Part shown: one piece after another, positions 1 through 7,956 of the stretch
How the letters are laid out: every line of letters starts with the position of its first letter
Position numbering within the stretch: position 1 is the first letter of the stretch
Origin: Arthrobacter sp. FW306-2-2C-D06B
GTDB taxonomy: Bacteria > Actinomycetota > Actinomycetes > Actinomycetales > Micrococcaceae
Reading direction: 5' to 3'
Assembly (NCBI RefSeq): GCF_021789175.1
Contig: NZ_CP084560.1
Span: forward strand, 3,782,001 to 3,846,000
DNA: 64,000 bases
Position numbers and translations under genes: made by a program
Notes under the pieces: generated by a model
The model's database searches: none
The model's input: only the letters and a program-made list of their open reading frames with translations
What the model was told of the DNA's origin: nothing

Positions 1-180
1 CCCACGAGCCACACCATCGCCCCCGACGACGACCCCGACTTTCTCCGCAACCTCGAGGTCCGCCGTCGCAACCAGGCCGAAGCCGAACGGCTGAAGAAAC
101 TCAAGGCCGAACTGGAAGCCAAGGAACGCAAGCTCAAGGGCGAATCCAAGGCCGACGACAGCGGCGACGTCAACAGCTGA
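1..180 (+). CDS. C-terminal fragment of a probable PLDc_N-like membrane protein
   Basis: An open frame enters from the left edge and stops with TGA at 178-180, giving 59 residues. The fragment starts with the acidic motif APDDDPDFLRNL and continues as a charged Glu/Lys/Arg helix, probably coiled coil, ending in a polar tail. An APDDDPEFL-type tail after two membrane helices is typical of small actinobacterial proteins with a phospholipase D nuclease N-terminal (PLDc_N) domain; that is family knowledge, and the diagnostic helices lie outside the window. The assignment is therefore tentative; it could be another membrane protein with a cytoplasmic charged tail. It converges on the ccsB operon across a hairpin terminator. 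Confidence 0.4.
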   Translation, partial: PTSHTIAPDDDPDFLRNLEVRRRNQAEAERLKKLKAELEAKERKLKGESKADDSGDVNS

Positions 181-210
181 CGTTCCCTTCCTGACCTCCT
201 TTAAACCAAG

Positions 211-256
211 AACGACGGCGACACGCCCGCAAGTGCGGAGTGTCGCCGTCGTCGTT
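211..256. terminator. Bidirectional terminator between convergent genes
   Basis: A 13-bp stem (212-224 with 240-252, ACGACGGCGACAC and its complement) closes a 15-nt loop. It lies between the plus-strand gene ending at 180 and ccsB ending at 304 on the minus strand. The T run is short (GTTAATT on the plus side), so strength is uncertain, but position and stem suit termination of both genes. Confidence 0.65.
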
Positions 257-303
257 AATTCAAAAGGGGTCAGGACGGCAAGGCGCCCGTTCGGAGCGAA
301 GCC

Positions 304-1368
304 CTACTGCGAAAGCCCCGAGTAAGAGTGCAGACCGTTGAAGAACACATTGACCACGGTGAAGTTGAAGATCACGCACAGGTAGCCTGCAATCGACAAC
401 CAAGCCGCGCGGGTTCCCGTCCAGCCGCGGGTGGCGCGCGCGTGCAGGTAGCCGGCGTAGACCACCCAGATCACGAAGGTCCAGACTTCCTTGGTGTCCC
501 AGCCCCAGAAGCGGCCCCAGGCTTTCTCGGCCCAGATGGCGCCGAACATGAGGGTAAAGGTCCAGCCCACGAATCCCACAGTGTTGATGCGGTAGGACAG
601 GTTTTCCAGGCTCAACGCGTTCGGTACGAGCCGCATGAAGCCCAGTTTGTCCACGCCGCCGGCCGCCAGGGTCTTCTGCCGGTGCGATTGCAGCAGCTGC
701 AGGGCCGACATGGCGAACGTCAAGGTGAACAGGGACGCGGACATCACGGCGATGGAGACGTGGATGACCAGCCAGTAACTCTGCAGCGCCGGGACCAGGT
801 GGCCCACCGGGGTCCAGTACGTCACGGACGCGGCCACCATCATGATCACGGCGAGGCCCAGCACGAAGGTGCCAAGGAAGCGCAGGTCGCGGCGGATGAG
901 CGAGAGCAGGAAGACTGCAACCACAAGGAAAGCGCCCGTGGTGAGGAACTCGTACATGTTGCCCCACGGCACGCGGCCTGCGCCGATCGCACGGGTGATG
1001 ACTCCGGCACCGTGGATTGCCACGCCGATGATCGCGACTGCCACCGCCACGCGGGCGGGAATGCGGCGCTCGGCGGCGTACTTCATGTCGCCGCCGGCGG
1101 TCTGGTTGACGGAGGTGATCGCCGACGTCGGGCGCTCGGTACGGCCGGCAGGTCCCCCGACGTCGTTTCCGCCGGCACGGCCGGCAGCCACCGGAACCTT
1201 GACCTCGGCTGCCACCGAAGAGGCCGCCTTCAGGTCAACTGCCTTCAGCATTTTGCTGCTCTTGGCGAGGTCCCACGCGAAAGCGATGAACGCCACCGTG
1301 TAGGTGCCGGCCGCGAGCAGCATGAAAAGCTCGCTGTACTGGCCCATGGTTTCGTTGATGGGGAACAT
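304..1368 (-). CDS. ccsB: Cytochrome c biogenesis protein CcsB (CcsA/ResC family)
   Basis: 354-residue polytopic membrane protein, the haem-handling subunit of System II cytochrome c maturation. An N-terminal helix (about 12-32) and a polar Ala/Gly-rich linker are followed by several more helices. The tryptophan-rich haem motif WGRFWGWDTKE lies near residues 285-295, as in the CcsA/CcmF/CcmC haem-handling family, and conserved His residues flank it. The ATG at 1368 overlaps the stop of resB (TAATG), which fixes the start and implies translational coupling. It works with ResB to move haem across the membrane and attach it to apocytochrome CXXCH motifs outside the cell. It is the last gene of the minus-strand operon. 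Confidence 0.95.
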   Translation of the reverse strand: MFPINETMGQYSELFMLLAAGTYTVAFIAFAWDLAKSSKMLKAVDLKAASSVAAEVKVPVAAGRAGGNDVGGPAGRTERPTSAITSVNQTAGGDMKYAAERRIPARVAVAVAIIGVAIHGAGVITRAIGAGRVPWGNMYEFLTTGAFLVVAVFLLSLIRRDLRFLGTFVLGLAVIMMVAASVTYWTPVGHLVPALQSYWLVIHVSIAVMSASLFTLTFAMSALQLLQSHRQKTLAAGGVDKLGFMRLVPNALSLENLSYRINTVGFVGWTFTLMFGAIWAEKAWGRFWGWDTKEVWTFVIWVVYAGYLHARATRGWTGTRAAWLSIAGYLCVIFNFTVVNVFFNGLHSYSGLSQ

Positions 1369-3095
1369 TACTGGTCCTTCGAGGTTGAGGAAGAAACGGT
1401 GTCGGTGGACTGCTCTGTGGTGAGCAGCCATTCTCGTTGTAGCAGTTCGCGGATCGCGGCAGCTTCGCCGGCCAGCCTGTGGTCCTCGCCGCGGGCAAGG
1501 AGACCGTACTCCACCATTGTGCGCCCGTCGTCGTGGGTTCCGGTCCGGACCCAGACTCGGCGGCGGTTCAGGTAGAGGGAGAGAATCAATCCGGCGACCG
1601 CCAGCAAGGCGAACACGAGCGCGGTGGCCTGGCCCGGATTGTGGTGGATGTCGACGCCAACGTACTTCTTGACGCCGTCGAAAGTGATGCTGCCCTTGCC
1701 GTTCGGAAGCGTGTAGGTGCCTCCGGGGGCGAGCGCGATGGCCTTATCGGCCATGCCGCGGCCATTGAGCGGGGTCAGCTTGGCCACGTCGAGCTCGAAG
1801 ACGTTCTGCGGGGTGCCCTTGTTCAGGCCGAGGTCGCCGTAGTACGAGTTGAGGTTCAACTGCGGATTGATGAGTGAGGGATCGCCGCTGAAGGCGACCC
1901 CCTTGTCCGTGACCATCGCCGTGGGCAGAAAGAACCCTGCGAAGCCGAGCTGATCGGGCTTGGCATCGGGAACCTTGATGACCACGGAGGAGTAGTAGTT
2001 GTCACCTTGCAGCTTGGCTACGACAGGTCCCTGCATGGCGACGTTGCCGGCGCCGTCCCGGACGGTGACGACGGGAGCATAGCCGTTGCCGGTCAGGTAA
2101 ATGCTGGTATCGCCAAGCGTCACGGGGTCGTTGACCTTGAGGACCTGCTTCTTGGCGGGCGCGTCCGGGGTGTCCTTGGTGGTGACGTCGGCGGTGAAGT
2201 CGATGGGCTGCCCGAAGTGCGCCGGCGATTCGCGGTCGAACTGGACGTCGAACTTGTTCAGCTGGATGGAATACGGCTGAAGCCAGCTGCTCTGGAAGTT
2301 GGTGCCCGGGCTGAACTGGTCATAGCCCACCAAGGTGTTCACGAAGGTATCGCCTTCCACCAGGATGCGCTGGCCGCTGTAGCCAAACAGCCCGCCGGCC
2401 GCCACCGAAACCAGCACTCCGATCAGCGAAGCGTGGAACACGAGGTTGCCCACTTCCTTGAGGAAGCCCCGTTCGGCACCCAAGGAAGGCATGGCGGCGT
2501 CGACGTCGCGCACCTCGACGCGATAGCCGCGCTTCTTCAGTACCGCGGCGGCGTCCGAGATAGCCTTCGACGCCGGGATCCCGGCGTCGGCGGGCAGCAC
2601 GAGCGTGCCGTACTCCGGGAGGCGCGAGAGACGCTTCGGGGTCCGCGGCGGCTGGGAGCGCATCGCCTTGTAGTGGGCGATGGCCCGTGGCGTCACACAG
2701 CCGATCAGGGAGATGAACAGAAGAATGTAGATCGCCGAGAACCAGGCAGAGGAGTACACGTCGTAGAGCTGCACGGAGTCCAGGAGCTTGCCGTAGTCCG
2801 GGTGGTCGCTGATGTACTGCGTCACGATCGAAGGGTTGGCCGGACGCTGCGGGAACAGCGAGCCGGGAACCGCCGCGACGGCCAGGAGCAGCAGGAGGAA
2901 AAGCGCAGTACGCATGCTGGTCAGCTGGGTCCAGGCCCAGCGCAGCATGCCTACGATCCCCAGGACAGGCAGTGCGGCCTCGGCCTTGGCCTTGTCGATC
3001 GCCTTGTCATTCGCCTTGTCAGCTGCGTTGTCAGCTTTCGCGGAATCGCTGGCGGACTTGTTGGACTTCTTTTTACCTTGCACGGGCTCGCTCAT
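1368..3095 (-). CDS. resB: Cytochrome c biogenesis protein ResB
   Basis: 575-residue ResB/Ccs1 family protein, partner of CcsB in System II haem ligation. A Lys/Ala/Asp-rich cytoplasmic head of about 45 residues precedes two closely spaced membrane helices (about 60-80 and 115-135). A third helix lies near 210-235, then a large extracytoplasmic domain of about 270 residues, and a last helix near 505-525 before a cytoplasmic tail. This is the usual ResB topology. The ATG at 3095 shares its A with the ccdA stop (TGATG), and the stop overlaps the ccsB start, so three genes are tightly coupled. The charged N-terminal head with DKA repeats looks lineage-specific. Confidence 0.95.
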   Translation of the reverse strand: MSEPVQGKKKSNKSASDSAKADNAADKANDKAIDKAKAEAALPVLGIVGMLRWAWTQLTSMRTALFLLLLLAVAAVPGSLFPQRPANPSIVTQYISDHPDYGKLLDSVQLYDVYSSAWFSAIYILLFISLIGCVTPRAIAHYKAMRSQPPRTPKRLSRLPEYGTLVLPADAGIPASKAISDAAAVLKKRGYRVEVRDVDAAMPSLGAERGFLKEVGNLVFHASLIGVLVSVAAGGLFGYSGQRILVEGDTFVNTLVGYDQFSPGTNFQSSWLQPYSIQLNKFDVQFDRESPAHFGQPIDFTADVTTKDTPDAPAKKQVLKVNDPVTLGDTSIYLTGNGYAPVVTVRDGAGNVAMQGPVVAKLQGDNYYSSVVIKVPDAKPDQLGFAGFFLPTAMVTDKGVAFSGDPSLINPQLNLNSYYGDLGLNKGTPQNVFELDVAKLTPLNGRGMADKAIALAPGGTYTLPNGKGSITFDGVKKYVGVDIHHNPGQATALVFALLAVAGLILSLYLNRRRVWVRTGTHDDGRTMVEYGLLARGEDHRLAGEAAAIRELLQREWLLTTEQSTDTVSSSTSKDQ

Positions 3096-3850
3096 CAGAT
3101 CGGCAACTTCACATCGGTTTGGAACCAGTACTGCAGCCCGGTAACCCAGGCACCCCACACTCCCGTGGCCATCAGGATTCCCAGGAGGATCAGGATGCCC
3201 CCGCCCATCCGCTGGATCGCGAGGCGATGCTGGCGGAAGAAGGACATCACACCCATCCCCCGGCGGACTGCGAGGGCTATCAAAAGGAAGGGAATGCCAA
3301 GGCCAAGACTATAGACAAACGCCAGGAGTGCCCCCTTCGCCGCGGACGACCCACCGGAAAGGCTCAGCAACTGGACCGCGGAATAGGTCGGGCCGATACA
3401 AGGTGCCCAACCGAGACCGAAGGTGATGCCCAGCAAGGGTGCACCCCACAGCCCCGCGGGCGGCTTGGCATGGATTTTGGCGTCGCGCTGCAACCACCCG
3501 AAGCCGCCCAGGAAGACGACGCCCATGATAATCACCAGCACGCCCAGCAATTGCGTGATCCACGCGTTCTGAGGGCCGGTGATAAGGGTCCCTAGCTGGC
3601 CGAAGGCGCCACCGAGCAGGACAAAAATCACGGAGAATCCGAGGACGAACAGGCCGATTCCGGCGAGCATGCGCCCGCGCCTTTGCTTTTGGAGGTCGAC
3701 GCCGGTCAGCCCGGTCACATAGCCAAGGTAGCCAGGCACCAGGGGCAGGACGCACGGCGACAGGAAGGACACGAGTCCGGCCAGCAGAGCCACGGGGATG
3801 GCCAGCAGCAGGGAACCGCTCAGGATGGTCTCGGCGAAAGGACTGTTCAC
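3095..3850 (-). CDS. ccdA: Cytochrome c biogenesis protein CcdA (DsbD transmembrane family)
   Basis: 251-residue, six-helix membrane thiol transporter. The two redox cysteines are in SPCVLPLVPGYLGY (Cys33) and GWAPCIGP (Cys151), each at the start of one half of the inverted repeat, as in CcdA/DsbD-beta proteins. It carries electrons from cytoplasmic thioredoxin to extracytoplasmic thiol reductases, here most likely the TlpA-like lipoprotein encoded just upstream, keeping apocytochrome cysteines reduced. The start is GTG at 3850, 15 bp after the upstream stop. The stop overlaps resB. All three neighbours belong to the same pathway, so the assignment is firm. Confidence 0.95.
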   Translation of the reverse strand: MNSPFAETILSGSLLLAIPVALLAGLVSFLSPCVLPLVPGYLGYVTGLTGVDLQKQRRGRMLAGIGLFVLGFSVIFVLLGGAFGQLGTLITGPQNAWITQLLGVLVIIMGVVFLGGFGWLQRDAKIHAKPPAGLWGAPLLGITFGLGWAPCIGPTYSAVQLLSLSGGSSAAKGALLAFVYSLGLGIPFLLIALAVRRGMGVMSFFRQHRLAIQRMGGGILILLGILMATGVWGAWVTGLQYWFQTDVKLPI

Positions 3851-3864
3851 GCTGTCGGGGCCAC

Positions 3865-4521
3865 CTACTCGGCAACCGCGGTAGTGATGAGTGCCTTGAG
3901 CGTGCTCTTCTCGATCTCGCCCAGGACGCGGGCGGCAACCTTGCCTTCTTTGTCCAGCACAAGTGTGGTGGGCACCGCACCGGGAGGCACGATACCGGAG
4001 ACAGACAGCAACACGGCGCCGTCTTCGTCGTCGAAGCTGGGGTACGTGAGGTTGAACGTCTTGTCGAACGCGTCGGCCGTTGCCTTCTCGTCCCGGAGGT
4101 TCACACCGTAGAACTGGACGCCTTTGCTCTTGAACTCCTGGTGCAGTTCCTCAAGGATGGGTGCTTCAACCCGGCACGGCGCACACGCGGCGAACCAGAA
4201 GTTGAGGACGGTCACCTTGCCAAGCAGGTCCTGCGGTGTCACGGCAGTTCCGTCGAACAAAGTGCCTTTGATCCCGACGGCGGCCTTGCGGTCCGCTTTG
4301 GCGAATTCGGTCACCGAGCCGTCCCCGGCAACGTAGTTCTTGTTGTCGCCGGCTTTCGCTTGCTGGGCCAGGGCATCTTCCTGGGCACAGGCGGACAGGC
4401 CCATGGTCAGTGCGGAGAGCGCCACTCCCCCGACGGCGAGGAAGCTGCGACGCGAAGTCAAGGCGGCATTGATCTTCTGGCCGCTGGTCTTGCGGCTCGT
4501 GGTGTTCCCGTACATTGTCAT
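3865..4521 (-). CDS. TlpA/ResA-like thiol-disulfide oxidoreductase, Tat lipoprotein
   Basis: 218-residue thioredoxin-fold protein anchored outside the membrane. The signal has a twin-arginine motif SRRSFL (residues 23-28), a hydrophobic stretch, and lipobox LSAC with the lipidated Cys45, so export is likely through Tat. The redox site is FAACAPCRVEAP (Cys113 and Cys116), followed by the cis-Pro region GAVPTTLV, as in AhpC/TSA-type TlpA and ResA proteins. It probably reduces the CXXCH cysteines of apocytochrome c before haem attachment and is recharged by CcdA. ATG at 4521 overlaps the preceding phosphatase stop (ATGA), which selects this start over longer readings. Confidence 0.9.
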   Translation of the reverse strand: MTMYGNTTSRKTSGQKINAALTSRRSFLAVGGVALSALTMGLSACAQEDALAQQAKAGDNKNYVAGDGSVTEFAKADRKAAVGIKGTLFDGTAVTPQDLLGKVTVLNFWFAACAPCRVEAPILEELHQEFKSKGVQFYGVNLRDEKATADAFDKTFNLTYPSFDDEDGAVLLSVSGIVPPGAVPTTLVLDKEGKVAARVLGEIEKSTLKALITTAVAE

Positions 4522-5180
4522 GCTCCGGGCGTCTTCGCGGCACCGGGCAGCAGCACGGCGGCGGGTTCGCTGTACTCCACCCGCGCAACCTTGCCGTCGT
4601 CGAACACCAGGGAAGTCAGGGACGTCAGAGTGCACTCGCGTTTGCGCGGATCGTGCCACAGGGGCCGGCCCTCGGCGCTGAGGCGCGTGGCGTAGATGGG
4701 GAGCTGGTGGCTAACGAGGATGGCTTCGGCGCCATCGCCGCCGAGTTCGATCGCTTTCAGCCGGGCATCGTCGACGGCGGCACGCATGCGGGTGACCTGG
4801 TCCTGGTAAGACTCGCCCCAGGACGGGCGCAGCGGATTGCGGTACTCGAGCCAATGCTTGGGCTTGATGAATTCGGAGATGTTCGCCTTGAGCCCTTCGA
4901 AATGGTTCTCCGCCTCGATGATCCGCGGTTCCGTGTGGATCTGGAGGTCCAACGCCTGGGAAGTGGGGAGGGCGGTTTCCTGTGCGCGGGTCAACGGCGA
5001 GGAGACAAGGTAGACGATGTTCGCCCCCTGGGCGACGCGGGCAGCGAAGTGGTCCGCGAGCATCTTGGCCATCTCGCGGCCGCGTTCGGAGAGGTGGAAT
5101 TCGGGCAGCCTGCCGTACAGAATGCCGTCGGGATTGTAGACCTCGCCATGGCGGAGCAGATGGACAGTTGCTTGGGGCAT
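4518..5180 (-). CDS. Histidine phosphatase superfamily protein (phosphoglycerate mutase-like)
   Basis: 220 residues. The catalytic RHGE motif comes right after the first strand (Arg10, His11, Gly12), and a second catalytic His lies in ILVSHQLPI in the C-terminal half, both typical of branch 1 of the family. The substrate cannot be read from sequence; family members act on phosphoglycerate, sugar phosphates or alpha-ribazole phosphate. It is first in the cytochrome c maturation operon and its stop overlaps the tlpA start, a linkage common in Actinobacteria whose functional reason is unclear. The start is the ATG at 5180 just before the first strand; upstream in-frame codons would add about 70 residues with no family resemblance. 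Confidence 0.85.
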   Translation of the reverse strand: MPQATVHLLRHGEVYNPDGILYGRLPEFHLSERGREMAKMLADHFAARVAQGANIVYLVSSPLTRAQETALPTSQALDLQIHTEPRIIEAENHFEGLKANISEFIKPKHWLEYRNPLRPSWGESYQDQVTRMRAAVDDARLKAIELGGDGAEAILVSHQLPIYATRLSAEGRPLWHDPRKRECTLTSLTSLVFDDGKVARVEYSEPAAVLLPGAAKTPGA

Positions 5181-5278
5181 GTTTACCAGTTTCTCAAAGA
5201 AGGCGGGCGATCTGAAATCTTCTACGTTTCGTAGAACTGAAAGTTTCTCCAGAATGTTCCCTGAAGGTGGAATAAAAG

Positions 5279-5290
5279 ATGCATTTGCAT
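5279..5290. promoter_or_regulatory. Palindromic operator candidate between divergent genes
   Basis: ATGCA-TT-TGCAT is a perfect 5-bp palindrome with a 2-nt centre, in the AT-rich gap between the histidine phosphatase (minus) and the YceI gene (plus). Two TTGACA sequences follow at 5299-5304 and 5315-5320 and could serve as -35 elements toward yceI, though no convincing -10 is seen. A dimeric regulator, for example of the MarR type, would fit; no regulator gene is adjacent. Confidence 0.35.
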
Positions 5291-5383
5291 GTTTATACTT
5301 GACACAAGGTTCGGTTGACACTTCAACTAAGTACGGCCGAACGACCGATGAAGCTACGATCACCACTTCCCAAGGAGAACCCC

Positions 5384-5932
5384 ATGACTCTTCCCGCAAA
5401 CGTCACCACCGGCGTCTGGACCCTCGACAACTCCCACAGCGAGATCGGCTTCACCGTCCGCCACGCAGGCATCAGCAAGGTCCGCGGCCAATTCACCGAC
5501 GCCGAAGCCACCCTGGAACTCGGCAGCGGCCTGACCGACTCCAAGGTCGCAGCAACCATCCAGACCGCCAGCTTCGACTCGGGCGACACCAACCGCGACG
5601 GCCACGTCAAAGGCGAGGACTTCTTCGATGTGGAGAAGTTCCCGGAAATCACCTTTGTCTCCCGGCACGTCAAGGCCAACGGCGACAGCTTCGACCTCGT
5701 GGGCGATCTGACCATCAAGGGCGTCTCCAAAGAGGTCACCATCGAGACCGAGTTCAACGGCGTGGCTGTTGACCCGTTCGGCAACACCCGCGCAGGCGTC
5801 TCCGGTGAGACCACCATCAGCCGCAAGGACTTCGGCCTGACCTGGAACGCAGTGCTCGAGGCCGGCGGCGTGCTGGTCAGCGACAAGGTTGTCATCAACC
5901 TCGAACTGGCTTTCATCGCACCTGCCGCCTAA
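5384..5932 (+). CDS. YceI family protein
   Basis: 182 residues forming a YceI-like lipocalin-type beta barrel. Family hallmarks are visible: the opening GVWTLDNSHSEIGFTVRHAGISKV, split by strand breaks, then NRDGHVKGEDFFDVEKFPEITF, then VGDLTIKGVSKEV, and the late DFGLTWNAVLEAGG segment. Characterised members bind polyisoprenoid-like lipids in the barrel. There is no signal peptide, so this copy is probably cytoplasmic, as in many actinobacterial homologues. ATG at 5384 follows a good AAGGAG site at 5372-5377. It is a single-gene unit ended by a strong terminator. Its exact role is not deducible from context. Confidence 0.9.
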   Translation: MTLPANVTTGVWTLDNSHSEIGFTVRHAGISKVRGQFTDAEATLELGSGLTDSKVAATIQTASFDSGDTNRDGHVKGEDFFDVEKFPEITFVSRHVKANGDSFDLVGDLTIKGVSKEVTIETEFNGVAVDPFGNTRAGVSGETTISRKDFGLTWNAVLEAGGVLVSDKVVINLELAFIAPAA

Positions 5933-5968
5933 TCCATCGGGTTCCCGATCCTCCGGGTTCCCGCACCG

Positions 5969-6026
5969 AATGGCGCCTTCGGGGCCGCACACGATCACGT
6001 GTGCAGCCCCGGAGGCGCCATTTTTG
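5969..6026 (+). terminator. Strong intrinsic terminator after yceI
   Basis: A long nearly perfect stem starts with AATGGCGCCTTCGGGGC, is matched by GCCCCGGAGGCGCCATT, and ends in TTTTT at 6020-6025. The inner arms (GCACACG/CGTGTGC) extend the pairing. This is a classical GC-rich stem plus T run. Confidence 0.9.
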
Positions 6027-6130
6027 CTTGCGGTGTCACCCGCCTATTGTTCGGGGAAAAGCCGATACTTAGCGGCGAATTAGCCAAGAATTTCCTATGA
6101 ATCCTTAAACCTCAGGTCTAAAGTGATGCC

Positions 6131-6793
6131 ATGAGTAACCCAAACGAAGCTCCTCAGCCTCAGCAGCCCGGAGCCCAGCCACCGCAGCCCGGCAATGTCC
6201 CTCCTGCGGGTTACCAGCCTCCGCAGGGATACCAAGCACCTCCTTCTTACCAAGCCCCTCCCTCCTACCAGCAGCCCGCCCCCGGATACCAGCAGCCGGG
6301 CCAACCCGCCTACGGCATGCCAGCGGGTCCGAACGCCGCCCCACCGGCAGGGCTCGGCTACGCGGCCCCGGCGAGGAACACTTTTGGACTCGACTTCAAC
6401 AACATCGCGCAGCGCTTCCGGGACACCACCGGAGTGCCGCAGCAGCTGACCATCTCCTACTGGTTGTGGGTTGCGGCTGCCGCTTTGGGTATTGTTGCCA
6501 GCTTCCTGAATATCTTCACCATGCGCGGCCTCTTCGGCGAGATGATGGTGGGGCCTGGCATTGTGGGCCTGATTTTCAGCCTGGTGTTCGCAGCCCTCTA
6601 CATCTTCATTGCCATTCGGCTCAAAGAGGGCTCCCGCTGGGCGCGACTTGTCCTGACCATCCTGGGAGCGTTCGCGGTAATTTCCCTTCTGGTCCAGGTG
6701 GTTACCCTTAACCTCAACTTCATCGGATCGGCGGTAGCCGTCGCTGCTGCGGTCTTGATGTGGCTTCCGGAGTCCAGGAAGCACTTCGTATAA
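6131..6793 (+). CDS. Four-helix membrane protein with Pro/Gln-rich N-terminus
   Basis: 220 residues. Residues 1-85 are low complexity, rich in Pro, Gln, Tyr and Ala, with repeated YQQP/YQAPP units and presumably disordered in the cytoplasm. Four hydrophobic segments follow in the C-terminal 120 residues, ending in a short basic tail. No catalytic motif is seen and the function is unknown. It is a paralogue of the next gene: both share a SYWLW/SFWLM-type first helix, a basic loop with RxGxxWAR after the second helix, and a last helix ending in LPxS. No Shine-Dalgarno precedes the ATG; instead TAAAGT at 6119-6124 lies exactly 6 nt upstream, suggesting a leaderless transcript. Confidence 0.8.
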   Translation: MSNPNEAPQPQQPGAQPPQPGNVPPAGYQPPQGYQAPPSYQAPPSYQQPAPGYQQPGQPAYGMPAGPNAAPPAGLGYAAPARNTFGLDFNNIAQRFRDTTGVPQQLTISYWLWVAAAALGIVASFLNIFTMRGLFGEMMVGPGIVGLIFSLVFAALYIFIAIRLKEGSRWARLVLTILGAFAVISLLVQVVTLNLNFIGSAVAVAAAVLMWLPESRKHFV

Positions 6794-6815
6794 CGGCAAC
6801 GCAGCACCCATAGCC

Positions 6816-6856
6816 GAAGGCCGCGGCCGGTCCCCGGAGGACCCCGCGGCCTTCCG
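6816..6856 (+). terminator. Terminator after first four-helix protein
   Basis: The 11-bp perfect arms GAAGGCCGCGG (6816-6826) and CCGCGGCCTTC (6844-6854) enclose a GC-rich loop, and CGTTTGT follows. It lies 23 bp after the stop codon. The T run is weak. Confidence 0.65.
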
Positions 6857-7027
6857 TTTGTCCTCGCTCCATTCCCAGGGGATCCGCCGAAGCTTGTTCG
6901 GCGAGAATTCTTCCTGTGAATCATCACCAGCACTGTGCCGTCGGGGTACGGTGGAATTAAGCCGAGCTGGGGGCAGGGCACGTTGCACCCGGCAGCCGTA
7001 TCTGCAGTCGACACGCAAAGGAATGCC

Positions 7028-7852
7028 ATGAGCACCCCTCCGTACCCGCCGTCCACTCCGGGCGAGAATCCCACCCCTGAGCAGCCGAAATACGGCCAGC
7101 AGACACCCCAGCAGGGCCAGCAGCCGCAATACGGCCAGCAGGCTCCCCAGTACGGCCAGCCTTCCGCACCTCAGTACGGGCAGCAGTCACCGCAGCAGGG
7201 TCAGCAGCCTCCCTACGGCCAACCCTCCGCACCGCAGTACGGCCAACCTTCCGCGCCCCAGTATGGGCAGCAGGCTCCGCAGTACGGGCAGCAGGCACCT
7301 CAGCAGCCGCAGTACGGCCAGTCTCCTGTCCCGCAGTACGGGCAGGGCGGGGCCACCACGTGGCCGAGCCAGCAGCCTGCTGCGACCTCCGGAGTCCCCC
7401 AGTTGGTCAACATCTCCTTCTGGCTCATGATTGCCGCCGGTGTACTGACCTTGATCGGCATTCCCTTCACTATCGCGACGCTGAACTCGCCTGCAGGCAA
7501 GAGCATGTTCGATCAGGCCTTGGCGGCGCAGGGAAACAACGCTTCCGGCGTCGACACGAGCACCTTCATCAGCATTGCGATCACCTTCCTGGTTATTTTC
7601 TCGGTGATCTTTGCCGGGCTCTACGCGCTGGTTGCGTTCAAGGTCCGCAAGGGCAAGAACTGGGCCCGCATCCTGGGCACGGTCTTTGCCGCAATTTCCC
7701 TGTTCGGGCTGACCCAGCTCGGCATGGGCACCATCACCATCCTCCTGGGCATCGCCGCGATCGTGCTGCTGTACTTGCCGGCCTCGGCGCCGTATTTCCG
7801 GAAAGCCCAGCCGTTCGCCAACCCCTACGGCCAGCCTCCGTACGGCCGATAA
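7028..7852 (+). CDS. Four-helix membrane protein with QYGQ repeats
   Basis: 274 residues. The N-terminal 125 residues are built from about a dozen variants of QYGQQ(A/S)PQ / QYGQPSAP, giving tyrosine every 7-9 residues, a composition typical of disordered sticky segments. The C-terminal half has four membrane helices with the basic RKGKNWAR loop after helix 2, and the chain ends in another YGQPPYGR repeat. It is a tandem paralogue of the preceding gene, so a duplication with repeat expansion is likely. ATG at 7028 follows AAAGGA (7017-7022). No enzymatic motif is present. Roles as a membrane scaffold or envelope protein are possible but not shown. Confidence 0.8.
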   Translation: MSTPPYPPSTPGENPTPEQPKYGQQTPQQGQQPQYGQQAPQYGQPSAPQYGQQSPQQGQQPPYGQPSAPQYGQPSAPQYGQQAPQYGQQAPQQPQYGQSPVPQYGQGGATTWPSQQPAATSGVPQLVNISFWLMIAAGVLTLIGIPFTIATLNSPAGKSMFDQALAAQGNNASGVDTSTFISIAITFLVIFSVIFAGLYALVAFKVRKGKNWARILGTVFAAISLFGLTQLGMGTITILLGIAAIVLLYLPASAPYFRKAQPFANPYGQPPYGR

Positions 7853-7899
7853 GCACAGCGCCGTACGGTCGATAGGCCTATAGCCAAGAACACAACCAA

Positions 7900-7956
7900 C
7901 AACGGGCGCAGACCCGGTTTGGCCTAGAGGGCCTGCCGCGGAGTCTGCGCCCGTTG
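7900..7956. terminator. Terminator hairpin overlapping the 3' end of rex
   Basis: 14-bp perfect arms CAACGGGCGCAGAC (7900-7913) and GTCTGCGCCCGTTG (7943-7956) enclose a 29-nt loop. The right arm lies inside the last codons of rex, and the rex stop codon sits in the loop. It separates the convergent four-helix protein and rex transcripts. Confidence 0.7.

Noticed and set aside
260..3595. Long frames opposite the ccsB/resB/ccdA genes
   Set aside because: High-GC third positions keep antisense frames open; they have Arg/Gly/Pro-rich shadow composition and no domain or start signal.
7831..7875. Extension of the QYGQ protein through the second CGTACGG repeat
   Set aside because: The TAA at 7850-7852 is in the frame with the membrane module; the repeated CCGTACGGYCGATA is a short duplicated 3' end, not coding past the stop.
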